Positions 8,955-17,960 of a stretch of 64,000 nucleotides of DNA are shown here, piece after piece. The DNA lies in the NCBI RefSeq assembly GCF_003014735.1, contig NZ_PYAX01000015.1, positions 62,001-126,000 on the forward strand, in the 5' to 3' direction. The stretch is from Saccharothrix carnea. Its GTDB lineage: Bacteria; Actinomycetota; Actinomycetes; Mycobacteriales; Pseudonocardiaceae. The notes under the pieces are model-generated. The model had not been told where the DNA came from. It saw nothing but the letters and a program-made list of their open reading frames with translations, and made no database searches. Position numbers and translations under genes: made by a program. How positions within the stretch are numbered: the stretch's first letter is position 1; the number at the start of each line of letters is the position of its first letter.

Positions 8955-10738
8955 TCGAGGTCGTCCGCGGTGGCTGGGAGCTGTTCGTCATCGCCTGGCA
9001 GGAGAGCCGGTACCGCCTGGTGCTGGCCGTCGTGCTCATGATCGCCCAGGCGTCGGCGATGCCGCTGGCCGCGCCCGCCCTGGCCGCGCTCACCGACTCG
9101 GCGCTGGCCGGCGACGTCCGGGGCGCGACCGTGGCGGCGGTGCTGGTCGTGGTCGCGGTGATCGCCGCGCTGACCGCCGGGCACTTCGCCCACATCTTCT
9201 ACTTCGAACTCGGCGACCGCGCCGTGCCGCGCCTGGAGCGCGAGCTGATCGAGATGACCAACGGCTCGGCCGGGCTGGAGCACCACGAGCGGCCCGAGTA
9301 CGCCGACAAGCTCCAAGTGCTGCGCCAGGAACTGCACCGGGCCGGGTGGGGTTCGATGGAGGGCCTGCTGAACAGCCTCGGCCTGCTGGTGGCGATCTCG
9401 ATCACCGCGGTCCTGCTGGCCCGGCTCAACCCGCTGCTGTTGCTGCTGCCGCTGGCCGCCGTGCCGCCGCTGCTGCTCGGGCGGCGGGCCGAGTCGATCG
9501 TCAACGGCGCGCGCGAGCGCTCGGCACCGCCGTCCCGGCACGCCAAGCACCTCTTCGGGCTCGTGGCGAGCGCGGCGTCGGCCAAGGAGCTGCGCGTCAG
9601 CGGGCTGGAGTCGGAGCTGCGCGCGCGCCAGCGCCGGGCCTGGGACGACGCGTCGGAGGAGCTGTGGCGCGGTGAGCGCCGGGCCGTGGTGCTGCGCACC
9701 GGCGGTGAGCTGTTCTTCGCCGTGGCCTACGTGTTGGGCACGCTTCTGGTGCTGCGTGACGCGGTGGCCGGCCGCCGCGGCGTGGGCGACGTGCTGCTCG
9801 TGCTGACCTTGGCATCCCAGGTGAACCAGCAGGTCACCTCGTCCGTGGCCACGTTGCAGGAGATGCAGCGCACCGGGCGGGTCATGGGCAACCTGCGCTG
9901 GGTGCGCGCGCTGGTGGCGAGCCAGGCCCCTCCCCCGCCCGACCGGGACGTACCCCGACTCATCCGGGACGGCGTCGAGCTGCGCGGTGTGTCGTTCACC
10001 TACCCGGGCACCGACCGACCGGTGATCGCCGATGTCGACCTCGCCCTGCCCGCAGGCGGCACGGTCGCCTTCGTCGGTGAGAACGGCGCCGGGAAGACCA
10101 CCCTGGTCAAGCTGCTGTGCCGGTTCTACCCGGTCACCACCGGCACGGTCACGTTGGACGGCACGGACTTCACCCGCTTCCCCGTGGACGAGTGGCGCGC
10201 CCGCATCGCCACCGGGTTCCAGGACTTCGCCCGGTTCGAGCTGCTCGCCCGCGAGAACGTCGGTGTCGGCGGGCTGGCCGAGATCGAGTCGGCCGACGCC
10301 GTGCACGACGCCCTGCGCCGCGCACGGGCCGAGGACGTCCTGGACCGCCTCGAGGACGGTATCGAGACCCAGCTCGGCAAGACCTACGCGGACGGGGTCG
10401 AGCTGTCCGGCGGGCAGTGGCAGAAGCTCGCGCTCGGCCGGGCCATGATGCGCCGCGATCCGTTGCTGCTCGTCCTCGACGAACCGACCTCGGCGCTCGA
10501 CGCGCAGGCCGAGCACCGGTTGTTCGAGCGGTACGCGGCCGGTGCGCGCGAGGTCGGCCGGCGGACCGGTGCCATCACGTTGCTCGTCTCGCACCGGTTC
10601 TCCACCGTGCGCATGGCCGACCTCATCGTGGTGGTGGCGGGCGGACGCGTCCGGGAGCAGGGTTCGCACGACGAGCTCATGGCCGCGAACGGCCTGTACG
10701 CCGAGCTGTACACGATGCAAGCGGCGGCCTACGCGTGA
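8951..10738 (+). CDS. ABC transporter half (fused permease-ATPase), second of pair
   Basis: A 595-residue exporter half with transmembrane segments in roughly residues 20-280. The ATPase shows Walker A GENGAGKTT, Q-loop GFQDFARFE, signature LSGGQWQK, Walker B LLVLDEPTSALD and SHRF. Both signature and Walker B sites look intact here and in its partner, so both ATP sites may be active. It starts with GTGA overlap on the first half and ends with GTGA overlap on the FMN oxidase, so the three genes form one translational unit. Confidence 0.85.
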   Translation: MIEVVRGGWELFVIAWQESRYRLVLAVVLMIAQASAMPLAAPALAALTDSALAGDVRGATVAAVLVVVAVIAALTAGHFAHIFYFELGDRAVPRLERELIEMTNGSAGLEHHERPEYADKLQVLRQELHRAGWGSMEGLLNSLGLLVAISITAVLLARLNPLLLLLPLAAVPPLLLGRRAESIVNGARERSAPPSRHAKHLFGLVASAASAKELRVSGLESELRARQRRAWDDASEELWRGERRAVVLRTGGELFFAVAYVLGTLLVLRDAVAGRRGVGDVLLVLTLASQVNQQVTSSVATLQEMQRTGRVMGNLRWVRALVASQAPPPPDRDVPRLIRDGVELRGVSFTYPGTDRPVIADVDLALPAGGTVAFVGENGAGKTTLVKLLCRFYPVTTGTVTLDGTDFTRFPVDEWRARIATGFQDFARFELLARENVGVGGLAEIESADAVHDALRRARAEDVLDRLEDGIETQLGKTYADGVELSGGQWQKLALGRAMMRRDPLLLVLDEPTSALDAQAEHRLFERYAAGAREVGRRTGAITLLVSHRFSTVRMADLIVVVAGGRVREQGSHDELMAANGLYAELYTMQAAAYA

Positions 10739-11832
10739 GCGCCGGGTCGTTGCCGGACGTGTGGTCGACGGCCGACGTCGAGCGGTTGGCCGCCGAGCGG
10801 TCGGCGCCGGACGTGTGGGACTACATCGCGGGCGGCAGCGGCGAGGAGGTCACGCTCGCCGCGAACCGGGCCGCGTTGGACCGGGTCGCGGTCGTGCCGC
10901 GGACTCTGGTGGACGTCTCGGCCTGCGACACGGGCTGCGAGCTGTTCGGGGCCACGTCGACGCTGCCGCTGGCCGTGGCTCCGATGGCCTACCAGCGGCT
11001 GATCCACGACGGTGGCGAGCGTGCGGTCGCCGCCGCCGCGGCGGCGGCCGGTGTGCCGTACGTCGTGAGCACGCTCAGCTCCGACCCGATCGAGGACGTG
11101 GCCGCGGCGGGCGGCACGACGTGGTTCCAGCTGTACTGGCTGCGCGACCGCGAGGTGATGGTGAAGCTGCTGCGCCGTGCCGAGGAGGCGGGGTGTCGTG
11201 CGGTGGTGCTGACCGTCGACGTGCCGGTGCTCGGGCGGCGGCTGCGGGACCTGCGCAACGGGTTCGCGCTGCCGTCGTGGGTCAAGCCGGTGAACACGGA
11301 CGGCGAGGTCGGCGAGCGGGTGCCCGGCGACTCGGTGATCGCCCGGCACACCAGCGCGGTGTTCGACCCGTCGTTGAGCTGGCGTGACCTGGAGTGGATC
11401 CGGGCGCACACGAGCCTGCCGCTGGTGGTCAAGGGGGTCCTCGACGCGGGTGACGCGGCGCGGGCCGTCGACCTCGGGGTGCGGGGTGTGGTGGTGTCCA
11501 ACCACGGCGGGCGGCAGTTGGACGGTGCGGTGCCGAGTGCGGTCGCACTGCCGGAGGTCGTCGCCGCGGTGGCCGGGCGGTGCCCGGTGCTGCTGGACAG
11601 CGGGGTTCGCAGCGGGGTGGACGTCCTGCGGGCGTTGGCGCTCGGGGCCACGGCGGTCCTGGTCGGCAGGCCCGTGCTGTGGGGGCTCGCGGCGGGCGGT
11701 GAGCGGGGTGTGACAGCCGTGCTGGACGTGCTGCGGCACGAGTTCGAGACGGCGCTGCGCCTGGCGGGCTGCCCGGACCTGGCCTCGGCCCGCCGGCTGA
11801 CCGTCGCCGAGAGCCCTGGTGCCAGGACTTAG
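10735..11832 (+). CDS. FMN-dependent alpha-hydroxy acid oxidase (hydroxymandelate oxidase-like)
   Basis: A 365-residue TIM-barrel flavoenzyme that oxidises a 2-hydroxy acid to the 2-keto acid. Family signatures are DYIAGGSGEE near residue 27, PMAYQRLIH, WFQLYWLRD, the catalytic His257 in SNHGGRQLDG, and the phosphate-binding LDSGVRSGVD with LVGRPVLWG. Length and motifs match 4-hydroxymandelate oxidase and lactate oxidase relatives. Coupled to the exporters by a GTGA overlap, it may make a 2-keto-acid precursor, such as an arylglyoxylate on the way to a phenylglycine. The matching synthase and aminotransferase are not in this window, so that pathway is unproven. Confidence 0.8.
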   Translation: MSAGSLPDVWSTADVERLAAERSAPDVWDYIAGGSGEEVTLAANRAALDRVAVVPRTLVDVSACDTGCELFGATSTLPLAVAPMAYQRLIHDGGERAVAAAAAAAGVPYVVSTLSSDPIEDVAAAGGTTWFQLYWLRDREVMVKLLRRAEEAGCRAVVLTVDVPVLGRRLRDLRNGFALPSWVKPVNTDGEVGERVPGDSVIARHTSAVFDPSLSWRDLEWIRAHTSLPLVVKGVLDAGDAARAVDLGVRGVVVSNHGGRQLDGAVPSAVALPEVVAAVAGRCPVLLDSGVRSGVDVLRALALGATAVLVGRPVLWGLAAGGERGVTAVLDVLRHEFETALRLAGCPDLASARRLTVAESPGART

Positions 11833-11997
11833 AGAGCCGGCGACCGGGGCGGCTCAGCCCTGGTTGGCGGCCAGGTTGCTCCGGATGCGGTGATCAGCCG
11901 TCTGGCGACATCGGCGCCCCGGTCCCATCGTGTCACCGGCCGCTTTCGTCGCGGTTCACCGAAGCCGGCCGGGGCGAGCACCACCGCCGCGCGAAGG

Positions 11998-12606
11998 TCA
12001 GCTCGTCGTGCCGCGGTGGCGTTGGTAGTGGCGGGCGGAGCGGGCGCGGTTGCCGCAGCCCGCCGAGCACCACTCCCGGCGGGGGTGGTGCTTGACGAAG
12101 TACAGGACGCATCCCGGTCCGAGGCAGGCGCGCAACTGGTGGCGGGTGTCCTGGCTGAACAGTGCGATGGCGTCCTCGGCGATGGCGGAGACGGTCGCCG
12201 CGATGGCCCGTCCGCTGGTGCGGGTGTGCCGTGCGGGCTGCCGGCCGGGCGTCCAGGACAGCGCGGACCAGCGAGGCGTGTCGCCCGCGGCCTCGTTCAG
12301 CACGGTCACGGCCGCTTCGAGTGCGCTCGGGTCGGAGGCCGCGGTCGGGCGTGGGTCCTCGGTGACCTCGGCGGCCAGTCGGCGCAGCGCGTCCCGCACA
12401 CCGATCAGGCGGTCGAGGTCGGACGCGGTCAGCTCGTCCAGGTCGTTCGGGGTCAGCAGGTCCGTTCTGGGGCAGAGCGCGCGCAGCCAGGCTCGGACGC
12501 CGTCGCGGTCGCGCAGCGCGTCGTGCACGCCGTCCCGATCGGCCCAGACGGTGTTCATCAGCTCGACCGGCAGCGGCTCGCCGAGCAGTGGCGCGTCCGT
12601 GTCCAC
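11998..12606 (-). CDS. CGNR zinc-finger transcriptional regulator (ABATE domain)
   Basis: A 202-residue protein of the ABATE/CGNR family. An N-terminal ligand-type region (ELMNTVWADRDGVHD near the start) leads to a C-terminal zinc finger: CLGPGC, then WCSAGCGNRARSARHYQRH, with four cysteines. GTG at 12606 is the only good start. It is divergent from the PNPOx-fold gene at 12746, and the 139-base gap holds repeated AACGG elements, so it probably controls that operon and itself. The ligand is unknown. Confidence 0.85.
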   Translation of the reverse strand: MDTDAPLLGEPLPVELMNTVWADRDGVHDALRDRDGVRAWLRALCPRTDLLTPNDLDELTASDLDRLIGVRDALRRLAAEVTEDPRPTAASDPSALEAAVTVLNEAAGDTPRWSALSWTPGRQPARHTRTSGRAIAATVSAIAEDAIALFSQDTRHQLRACLGPGCVLYFVKHHPRREWCSAGCGNRARSARHYQRHRGTTS

Positions 12607-12625
12607 GTCGTCGAGGTTACCGCAC

Positions 12626-12696
12626 TTCTAACGGTTGCAGCGGCCTCCATCCGTTGACAACGGCCGTGGCGACATGCCAGGCTGGTTCTAACGGTT
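12626..12696. promoter_or_regulatory. divergent operator region with AACGG repeats
   Basis: A direct repeat TTCTAACGGTT occurs at 12626-12636 and 12686-12696. Between them lies a perfect 13-base palindrome CCGTTGACAACGG at 12651-12663. All share an AACGG core. The position between the CGNR regulator and its divergent neighbour fits an autoregulatory operator. Confidence 0.5.
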
Positions 12697-12745
12697 ACTG
12701 GCACATCCAAGCGTCAGAACATTGACCGAAGGGAGTGCGGCCCGC

Positions 12746-13681
12746 ATGACCGACCTGGCACGCACCGAGGCTGCGGGCTTCCACGAGGGCGAGTTGGCCG
12801 TGCAGCGCCGCGCGGGGGTCTCCAGGGACGCCGCCCGGCTCTCGGCGATGGCCGCACCCGCCGGGCTGGGCGTCGGGGCGGCGCGGTTCCTCGCGGACCG
12901 GACGTTCGCGGCGATCACCGCCCGCGACGCCCGGGGCACGCTGTGGCTCTCCCCTCTCACCGGTCCGCCGGGATTCCTCCACGTCGACTCCCCCACCGCC
13001 CTCACGGCACGGACGTCACCGGCCGAAGGGGACCCGCTCCGCGGCCTGCCGACGGACCAGCCGGTGGGGATGATCGCGGTCGAGTTCGCCGCACGCAGGC
13101 GTCTGCGGGGCAACGGCACCGTGACCGACGCCGGGGACGACGGGCTGCGCGTCGACGTGGCGCAGGCGTTCGGCAACTGCCCCCAGTACATCCAGGTCCG
13201 ACACCTCGGGGCCGCACCCGACACGACCCGGAACCCCGCGCCGGTCCGACGCGGGGAAAGCCTGACACCGGACGACGTAGAGCTGATCCGCCGCTCCGAC
13301 ACCTTGCTGGTCGGCACCACCCACCCGACCCGCGGCAACGACGCCTCGCACCGCGGCGGGGCGCCCGGTTTCGTCCGCGTCGAGGACGGGTCGCTGTGGT
13401 GGCCCGACTACTCGGGCAACAACATGTTCACCACTCTCGGCAACATCCACGCCGACCCGGATGCCGCCCTGCTCTTCTTCGACTTCACCACCGGCCGCAC
13501 GCTGCACCTGTCCGGCCGGGCCGAGGTGGAGTGGACCAGCCCGGGAGCAACCGGCGACGACGACCGCACCGGCCGCCGCGTCCGCTTCACCCCTCGGCAC
13601 GTGGTCGCCGGCCGGCTGCTGCCGCTGCGGGCCGACTCCGTGACCCCCGCCCACGACAACCCGCCGCTCACGGCGCCGTGA
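12746..13681 (+). CDS. pyridoxamine 5'-phosphate oxidase-fold (split barrel) protein
   Basis: A 311-residue flavin-binding split-barrel protein of the larger PNPOx-like kind. Residues about 45-60 ([22 protein letters not shown]) and 225-250 ([16 protein letters not shown] with [18 protein letters not shown]) are the usual strand pairs of the two barrel halves. It probably binds FMN, F420 or heme and acts as a small oxidoreductase; the cofactor is not decidable by eye. ATG at 12746 follows AAGGGAG. Its stop overlaps AAGGAGAG, the ribosome site of the next gene, so the two are an operon, probably under the divergent CGNR regulator. Confidence 0.75.
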   Translation: MTDLARTEAAGFHEGELAVQRRAGVSRDAARLSAMAAPAGLGVGAARFLADRTFAAITARDARGTLWLSPLTGPPGFLHVDSPTALTARTSPAEGDPLRGLPTDQPVGMIAVEFAARRRLRGNGTVTDAGDDGLRVDVAQAFGNCPQYIQVRHLGAAPDTTRNPAPVRRGESLTPDDVELIRRSDTLLVGTTHPTRGNDASHRGGAPGFVRVEDGSLWWPDYSGNNMFTTLGNIHADPDAALLFFDFTTGRTLHLSGRAEVEWTSPGATGDDDRTGRRVRFTPRHVVAGRLLPLRADSVTPAHDNPPLTAP

Positions 13682-13695
13682 AGGAGAGCCCGGCC

Positions 13696-14163
13696 ATGAC
13701 CGACGCCCGACCGCCGTTCCCGCCGTTCGACCTCGACGGCGCCCTGGCCAAGGTCCAGGCCGCCGAGGACGCCTGGAACACCCGGGACCCGCACCGGGTC
13801 GCCCTCGCCTACACGCCGGACTCGGTCTGGCGCAACCGCGACGTCTTCCTCACCGGCCGCGACGAGATCGTCGAGTTCCTCACCGACAAGTGGGCACGCG
13901 AGCTGGACTACGTGCTGCGCAAGAGCCTGTGGGCCTTCCACGGCAACCGCATCGCCGTCCGCTTCCAGTACGAGTGGCACGACGCGGAAGGCCGGTGGTT
14001 CCGCTCCTACGGCAACGAGCTGTGGGAGTTCGCCGACAACGGCCTGATGAGCCGCCGCGAAGCGAGCATCAACGACGTGCGCATCGACGCAGCCGACCGC
14101 CGCTACAGCGGTCCCCGCCCGCAGGACGAGCGAGGACCGGGGCACGACATCCCGCCGGCCTGA
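13696..14163 (+). CDS. SnoaL/NTF2-like protein (DUF1348 type)
   Basis: A 155-residue protein with the cone-shaped NTF2 fold seen from sequence: [25 protein letters not shown] in the first helix and strand, then [19 protein letters not shown] and WEFADNGLM. This matches the conserved DUF1348 family (about 150 residues) of unknown function, whose relatives are often isomerases, cyclases or small-molecule binding proteins. AAGGAGAG eight bases before the ATG gives a strong start. It follows the PNPOx-fold gene by 14 bases and ends the two-gene operon. Confidence 0.8.
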   Translation: MTDARPPFPPFDLDGALAKVQAAEDAWNTRDPHRVALAYTPDSVWRNRDVFLTGRDEIVEFLTDKWARELDYVLRKSLWAFHGNRIAVRFQYEWHDAEGRWFRSYGNELWEFADNGLMSRREASINDVRIDAADRRYSGPRPQDERGPGHDIPPA

Positions 14164-14254
14164 GCCACGTGTTCACCACCTCGCGCAGGCGGTCGCGAAC
14201 ACGGCTTGCCAGGCCCGCGGCGACGAGTAGGCGGGCCGGCCGAACCCGGAGCCC

Positions 14255-17200
14255 TCAGTGGCCGGTGTGGATGTGGGAGGCCCAGAGGACGGGTTTGTGG
14301 GGATAGCTGTCGCGGTGGTGGCGGACGGCGTGGTGGAGGGCGATCGCGGCGCGGTCGGACTGCGGTGGGGTGGTGCCGCGGTCGGTGAGGTGCAGGTAGG
14401 TGTGGTGGGCGATGGCGGTGGCGGTGGTGTCGTCGACGGGCCAGAGGGTGCCGATCACGGCGCGGTAGCCGGCGAGGTGGAAGGCCGCGGTCAGGTGGGT
14501 CGCCTCGTCGGCGTGCCGCGGGTTGGTGTCCGTGGTGCTGCACGCGGACAGGTAGGCGAGCCGGGCGTTGCCGAGGTTCAGGGCGGTGATGTCGGCGACG
14601 GTCAGCGGTGCGGTGACGTGGTCGTGCAGGATCAGCCTGCTCGCCGCGGGGTCGACCCAGTCGGCCACGCCGTGGCAGGCGAAGTGCGCGACCGGGTGGT
14701 GGGGTAACGCGGCGAGGACGGCGTCACGGGTGCTCGGCGTCGGCATCACCGCGGCGGTGGGGACGAGGTCGCGGAGCCGCTCGACCTCCTCGACGACGCC
14801 GGGGAGCCGCGAGGTGTCGGGAGCGTCGGGGACGGCGACGACCAACGTGCTGTCCGCCTCGCGGAGTGGCGATTTCGCGGCGTTGTGCAGGAGTGACCGC
14901 GCGGTCGGGGTGTACGAGGAGACGACACGGTCGAGGACGGTCCGGTGAGGACTGTCGTCGGTGGACCGGTCGACGTGGTGACCTGCGGCGTGGAGGGGCA
15001 GGAAGGTGGCGATCCCGACCGGGCACCAGTGCACGCGCGGCCAGTCCGGGTCGTCGTGGGGTGTCATGCGGTGACCGAGGTGGTCGAGCACGGGTCCGGT
15101 GATCGCGTCCCACATCCACGCCAGCGTGACGGGCAGGCGGCGGACGGCCTCGACCCGCGTTCGGGCCGGCACCAGGGGGTTCGTCGCGGTTCGGACGAGG
15201 TCGATGTGGTGGTAGGCGTCGGCCTTGGTCAGGGTGGGCAGGGGTAACGCGCGGACCGGCTGCCGGGCGTCGTCGGTGAGCACGACGGCGTGGCACGCGT
15301 GGGAGTGGATGACGAGGTAGACGACCGGGCCACCGGCCGCGGCGTGCCGCAACCGGTCGATACCCGGTGGGAGCAGGAACTCGGACAGCGCGGGAACGGC
15401 GCGGATCCCGGCGAGCAGCCGGTCCCAGTCCGCCAGGACCTGTTCGCGCGCGTGACCGGGAGCCGGGGTGTCGGATTCGGCGGTGGCGTGGTCCAGCACG
15501 TCGAGCGTGTCACGCAACGCGCCGAACTCCGCCGCCAGCGCCGGTGCGTGGTGGCGGAGGGTGCCGAGGTCGCCGCGGGTGTCGAGCGTGTCGGTGATCA
15601 GCAGTCCGCGGGTCTGCTCCAGCAACTCGACCGCCCGGTCGGCCTTCCCGGCCGCCAAGGCCGCGGCGGCGACCGTGGCGGGCAGCCCGGCGAGGTCGGC
15701 GATGCGGTGCTGTCGATCCGGCCGGCGCAGGCGCCGCGGCGCCACCAGGCCGAGCAGTTCGACAGCCCGTTCCGCCATCGTGAACGCGTGGGCGACGTCG
15801 CCGGCGGTCAGGTCGGCCTCGGCCGCCCGCTGAGCCGCGTCGACCCGCAGGTGGACCGGCCCCGCCTCCACCGCCCAGGCGTCGGTGAAGCACTGGCGTG
15901 CCCGGTCCAGCACGCGACGATCGGCCGTCCGCTCGAACAGCTCCAGCACCACGCTGCCCAAGTTGGACAGGCGCCCGCACCGGCTGGGGTGCGCAGCGGG
16001 GGTGACGGCCACGGACCGTTCGCCGAGCCGGATGGCTTCGTCGAGGTCGCCGAAGAGCTTGGTCATGCGGAACCGCGTCGACAGCGCGATGGACAGGTTC
16101 AGCAAGTGCATGCCGTGGCGGACGTGGTCGCCGGGAGTCGTGTCCGCGGCCAGCCGGAAGTGCTCGACGGCCTCGTCGAGGAACCTCAGGTCGCCTGTCT
16201 GCCTGAACTTCGTCATCACCACGTCGGCGACGTTCAACAGGTGGGTGTCGCGATCGACGTGCTCCACGGGGATGGCGGCCACGCCTCGGCGTCCGAGGTC
16301 GACCGCCTCGTCCAGCGCCGCCGGGTCACCGGTCCGCTCGAACTTGGAGCCGAGGGCCACCCCGAGGGCGCAGAGGTGGTCCCCGCGCCGGGGGTGATCG
16401 GCCGGGGCCGCTTCCAGCGCCGCGCGCAGGTGACGGATGGCTTCGTCGAGCAGGAGCAACTCGTCGGTCCGGTGGAACCGGATCTGGAGGAGCCCGCCGA
16501 GGTTGCTCAGGAACAGGGGGCGAAGGGGGTGGCCACCCGCTGTCACCTCCACGGCTTGGCGGAGGTGGTGGATGGCCTCGTCCAGCAGCGGCGCTTCCCC
16601 CGTCTGCTCGAACTCCACCCGGAGGATCTCGCCGAGGTTGGAGTGGAAGAGGCCTCGCTGCGGGTGGTCGGCGGGAACGGCTTCGACGGCCCGGCGTTCG
16701 ACCTCGATCGCCTCGGCCAACGCGGCGTGGTCCCCGGTCCGCTCGAACCTGGCGCGGAGCGCCCCGCCCAGGCTGGACAGGTGCCTGCCGCGGACCGAAG
16801 GGGCGGCGTCGGTCGACGCCACCGCTCGACGACCGACGTCGACGGCCTCGTCGAGCACGGACAGCTCACCCGTCATCGTGAACTCGGCCCGCAGCACGAT
16901 GCCGAGGTTGGCCAGTGGCACGGCGCGCTCGGCGTCATCGAGGGAACGGGCATCCACCGCCTGCCGGCAGACGTCGACCGCCTCCTCCAGGACCTCCCGC
17001 TTTCCCGTGTGGTCGTAGTACGCCCGGAGCACGTCACCGAGACCGGTGAGGCAGCCGGCGCGGAACGGGTCGTCGGCGGGAGAGTCCCGCACAGCTCGCC
17101 GGCAGACTTCGACGGCCTCCTCCAAGACCTCCCGCTCCCCGGTCTGCTCGAACCTGCTCTGCAGTGCGCCGCCCAGCGCTCCCAGGAACACACCTCGGTA

Positions 17201-17929
17201 AGGGTTTTCTGGCGGAGTCGCACTGACGGCTCGTCGGTGGAGGCGGATGGACTCGTCGGCATCGGCCAACTCGCCCGTCCGCTCGAACCGGAGCCGCAGC
17301 ACGTCGCCGAGTTGGGCCAGGTAGATGCCGTCGACAGCAGCCCCGGCCGGAGTGGCTGCCGCGGCCTCCCGGCAGGCGACGACGGCCTCGTCGAGCAAGG
17401 CGAGGTCATCGCTGTGCTCGAACCAGGTCCGGAGGGCGGTGCCCAGGCTGAACAGGTGGAAACCGCGGTCGGGGTGGTCGTCGGAGGCGAGCACGACCCG
17501 CCGGAACAGCACGACGGCTCGACCCAGTGCCTCGGGCTCCCCGGTCCGGCGGTGGTCGACGAGCCCTTCGAACGCACGGCGGAGCAGGTCGGGGAGAACC
17601 GGCCGGTCGAGGTGCCGGACCAGCTCGATCGGCAGGAGTCCGGGTGCCCTCTCCAGGAAGGGGTGCAGGAAACCGGCGGCGTACCGGAAGTCGACGTCAC
17701 CGGCTCCGGCGGGCAGGGCCTCGTAGCGCATCCAGTGCCACCAACCCAGCACGTGGTCGGCGCGCGGGTCGCCGTCGCGGAGCGCGGTGAGCGCCACGAC
17801 CTTCGCCAGGTGGCCGACCCGGTCCTGCAACACCTGACCCGGGTCGTCGCGCGGGATGCCGTTGAGGGCGGCGCGGAGCTCCTCCAGAGCCGCATCTCCG
17901 CTGTTGCCTGCTGTCGGGGTGTGGGCCAC
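14255..17929 (-). CDS. TPR-CHAT protease, last gene of CATRA-like operon
   Basis: A 1224-residue protein. After an N-terminal segment of about 200 residues come some 12 tandem repeats of 45 residues (consensus RFERTGDxxxLDEAVxxxRRAV, then HPxRGxxLSNLGxxL), then a helical linker and a C-terminal CHAT peptidase. The catalytic dyad is intact: His1086 in HFACHG and Cys1130 in YLSACST. The Trp-Pro segment GTLWPVDD after it is typical of CHAT. GTG at 17929 is chosen for the GGAAGG eight bases upstream, 32 bases after the preceding gene's stop. CHAT enzymes are caspase-like proteases switched on by partner sensors. Here the TPR superhelix would hold a partner or substrate, probably from the same operon. 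Confidence 0.85.
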   Translation of the reverse strand: MAHTPTAGNSGDAALEELRAALNGIPRDDPGQVLQDRVGHLAKVVALTALRDGDPRADHVLGWWHWMRYEALPAGAGDVDFRYAAGFLHPFLERAPGLLPIELVRHLDRPVLPDLLRRAFEGLVDHRRTGEPEALGRAVVLFRRVVLASDDHPDRGFHLFSLGTALRTWFEHSDDLALLDEAVVACREAAAATPAGAAVDGIYLAQLGDVLRLRFERTGELADADESIRLHRRAVSATPPENPYRGVFLGALGGALQSRFEQTGEREVLEEAVEVCRRAVRDSPADDPFRAGCLTGLGDVLRAYYDHTGKREVLEEAVDVCRQAVDARSLDDAERAVPLANLGIVLRAEFTMTGELSVLDEAVDVGRRAVASTDAAPSVRGRHLSSLGGALRARFERTGDHAALAEAIEVERRAVEAVPADHPQRGLFHSNLGEILRVEFEQTGEAPLLDEAIHHLRQAVEVTAGGHPLRPLFLSNLGGLLQIRFHRTDELLLLDEAIRHLRAALEAAPADHPRRGDHLCALGVALGSKFERTGDPAALDEAVDLGRRGVAAIPVEHVDRDTHLLNVADVVMTKFRQTGDLRFLDEAVEHFRLAADTTPGDHVRHGMHLLNLSIALSTRFRMTKLFGDLDEAIRLGERSVAVTPAAHPSRCGRLSNLGSVVLELFERTADRRVLDRARQCFTDAWAVEAGPVHLRVDAAQRAAEADLTAGDVAHAFTMAERAVELLGLVAPRRLRRPDRQHRIADLAGLPATVAAAALAAGKADRAVELLEQTRGLLITDTLDTRGDLGTLRHHAPALAAEFGALRDTLDVLDHATAESDTPAPGHAREQVLADWDRLLAGIRAVPALSEFLLPPGIDRLRHAAAGGPVVYLVIHSHACHAVVLTDDARQPVRALPLPTLTKADAYHHIDLVRTATNPLVPARTRVEAVRRLPVTLAWMWDAITGPVLDHLGHRMTPHDDPDWPRVHWCPVGIATFLPLHAAGHHVDRSTDDSPHRTVLDRVVSSYTPTARSLLHNAAKSPLREADSTLVVAVPDAPDTSRLPGVVEEVERLRDLVPTAAVMPTPSTRDAVLAALPHHPVAHFACHGVADWVDPAASRLILHDHVTAPLTVADITALNLGNARLAYLSACSTTDTNPRHADEATHLTAAFHLAGYRAVIGTLWPVDDTTATAIAHHTYLHLTDRGTTPPQSDRAAIALHHAVRHHRDSYPHKPVLWASHIHTGH

Positions 17930-17960
17930 CCGCACCACCTTCCGGTCGGAGGCGAACGTT

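Noticed and set aside
10735-11832. Complete hydroxyphenylglycine pathway
   Set aside because: Only the oxidase is present; no hydroxymandelate synthase or aminotransferase is found in the window, so the pathway is not called.
11833-11997. Gap after the FMN oxidase searched for a small gene or terminator
   Set aside because: No frame with coding bias and no strong hairpin was found.
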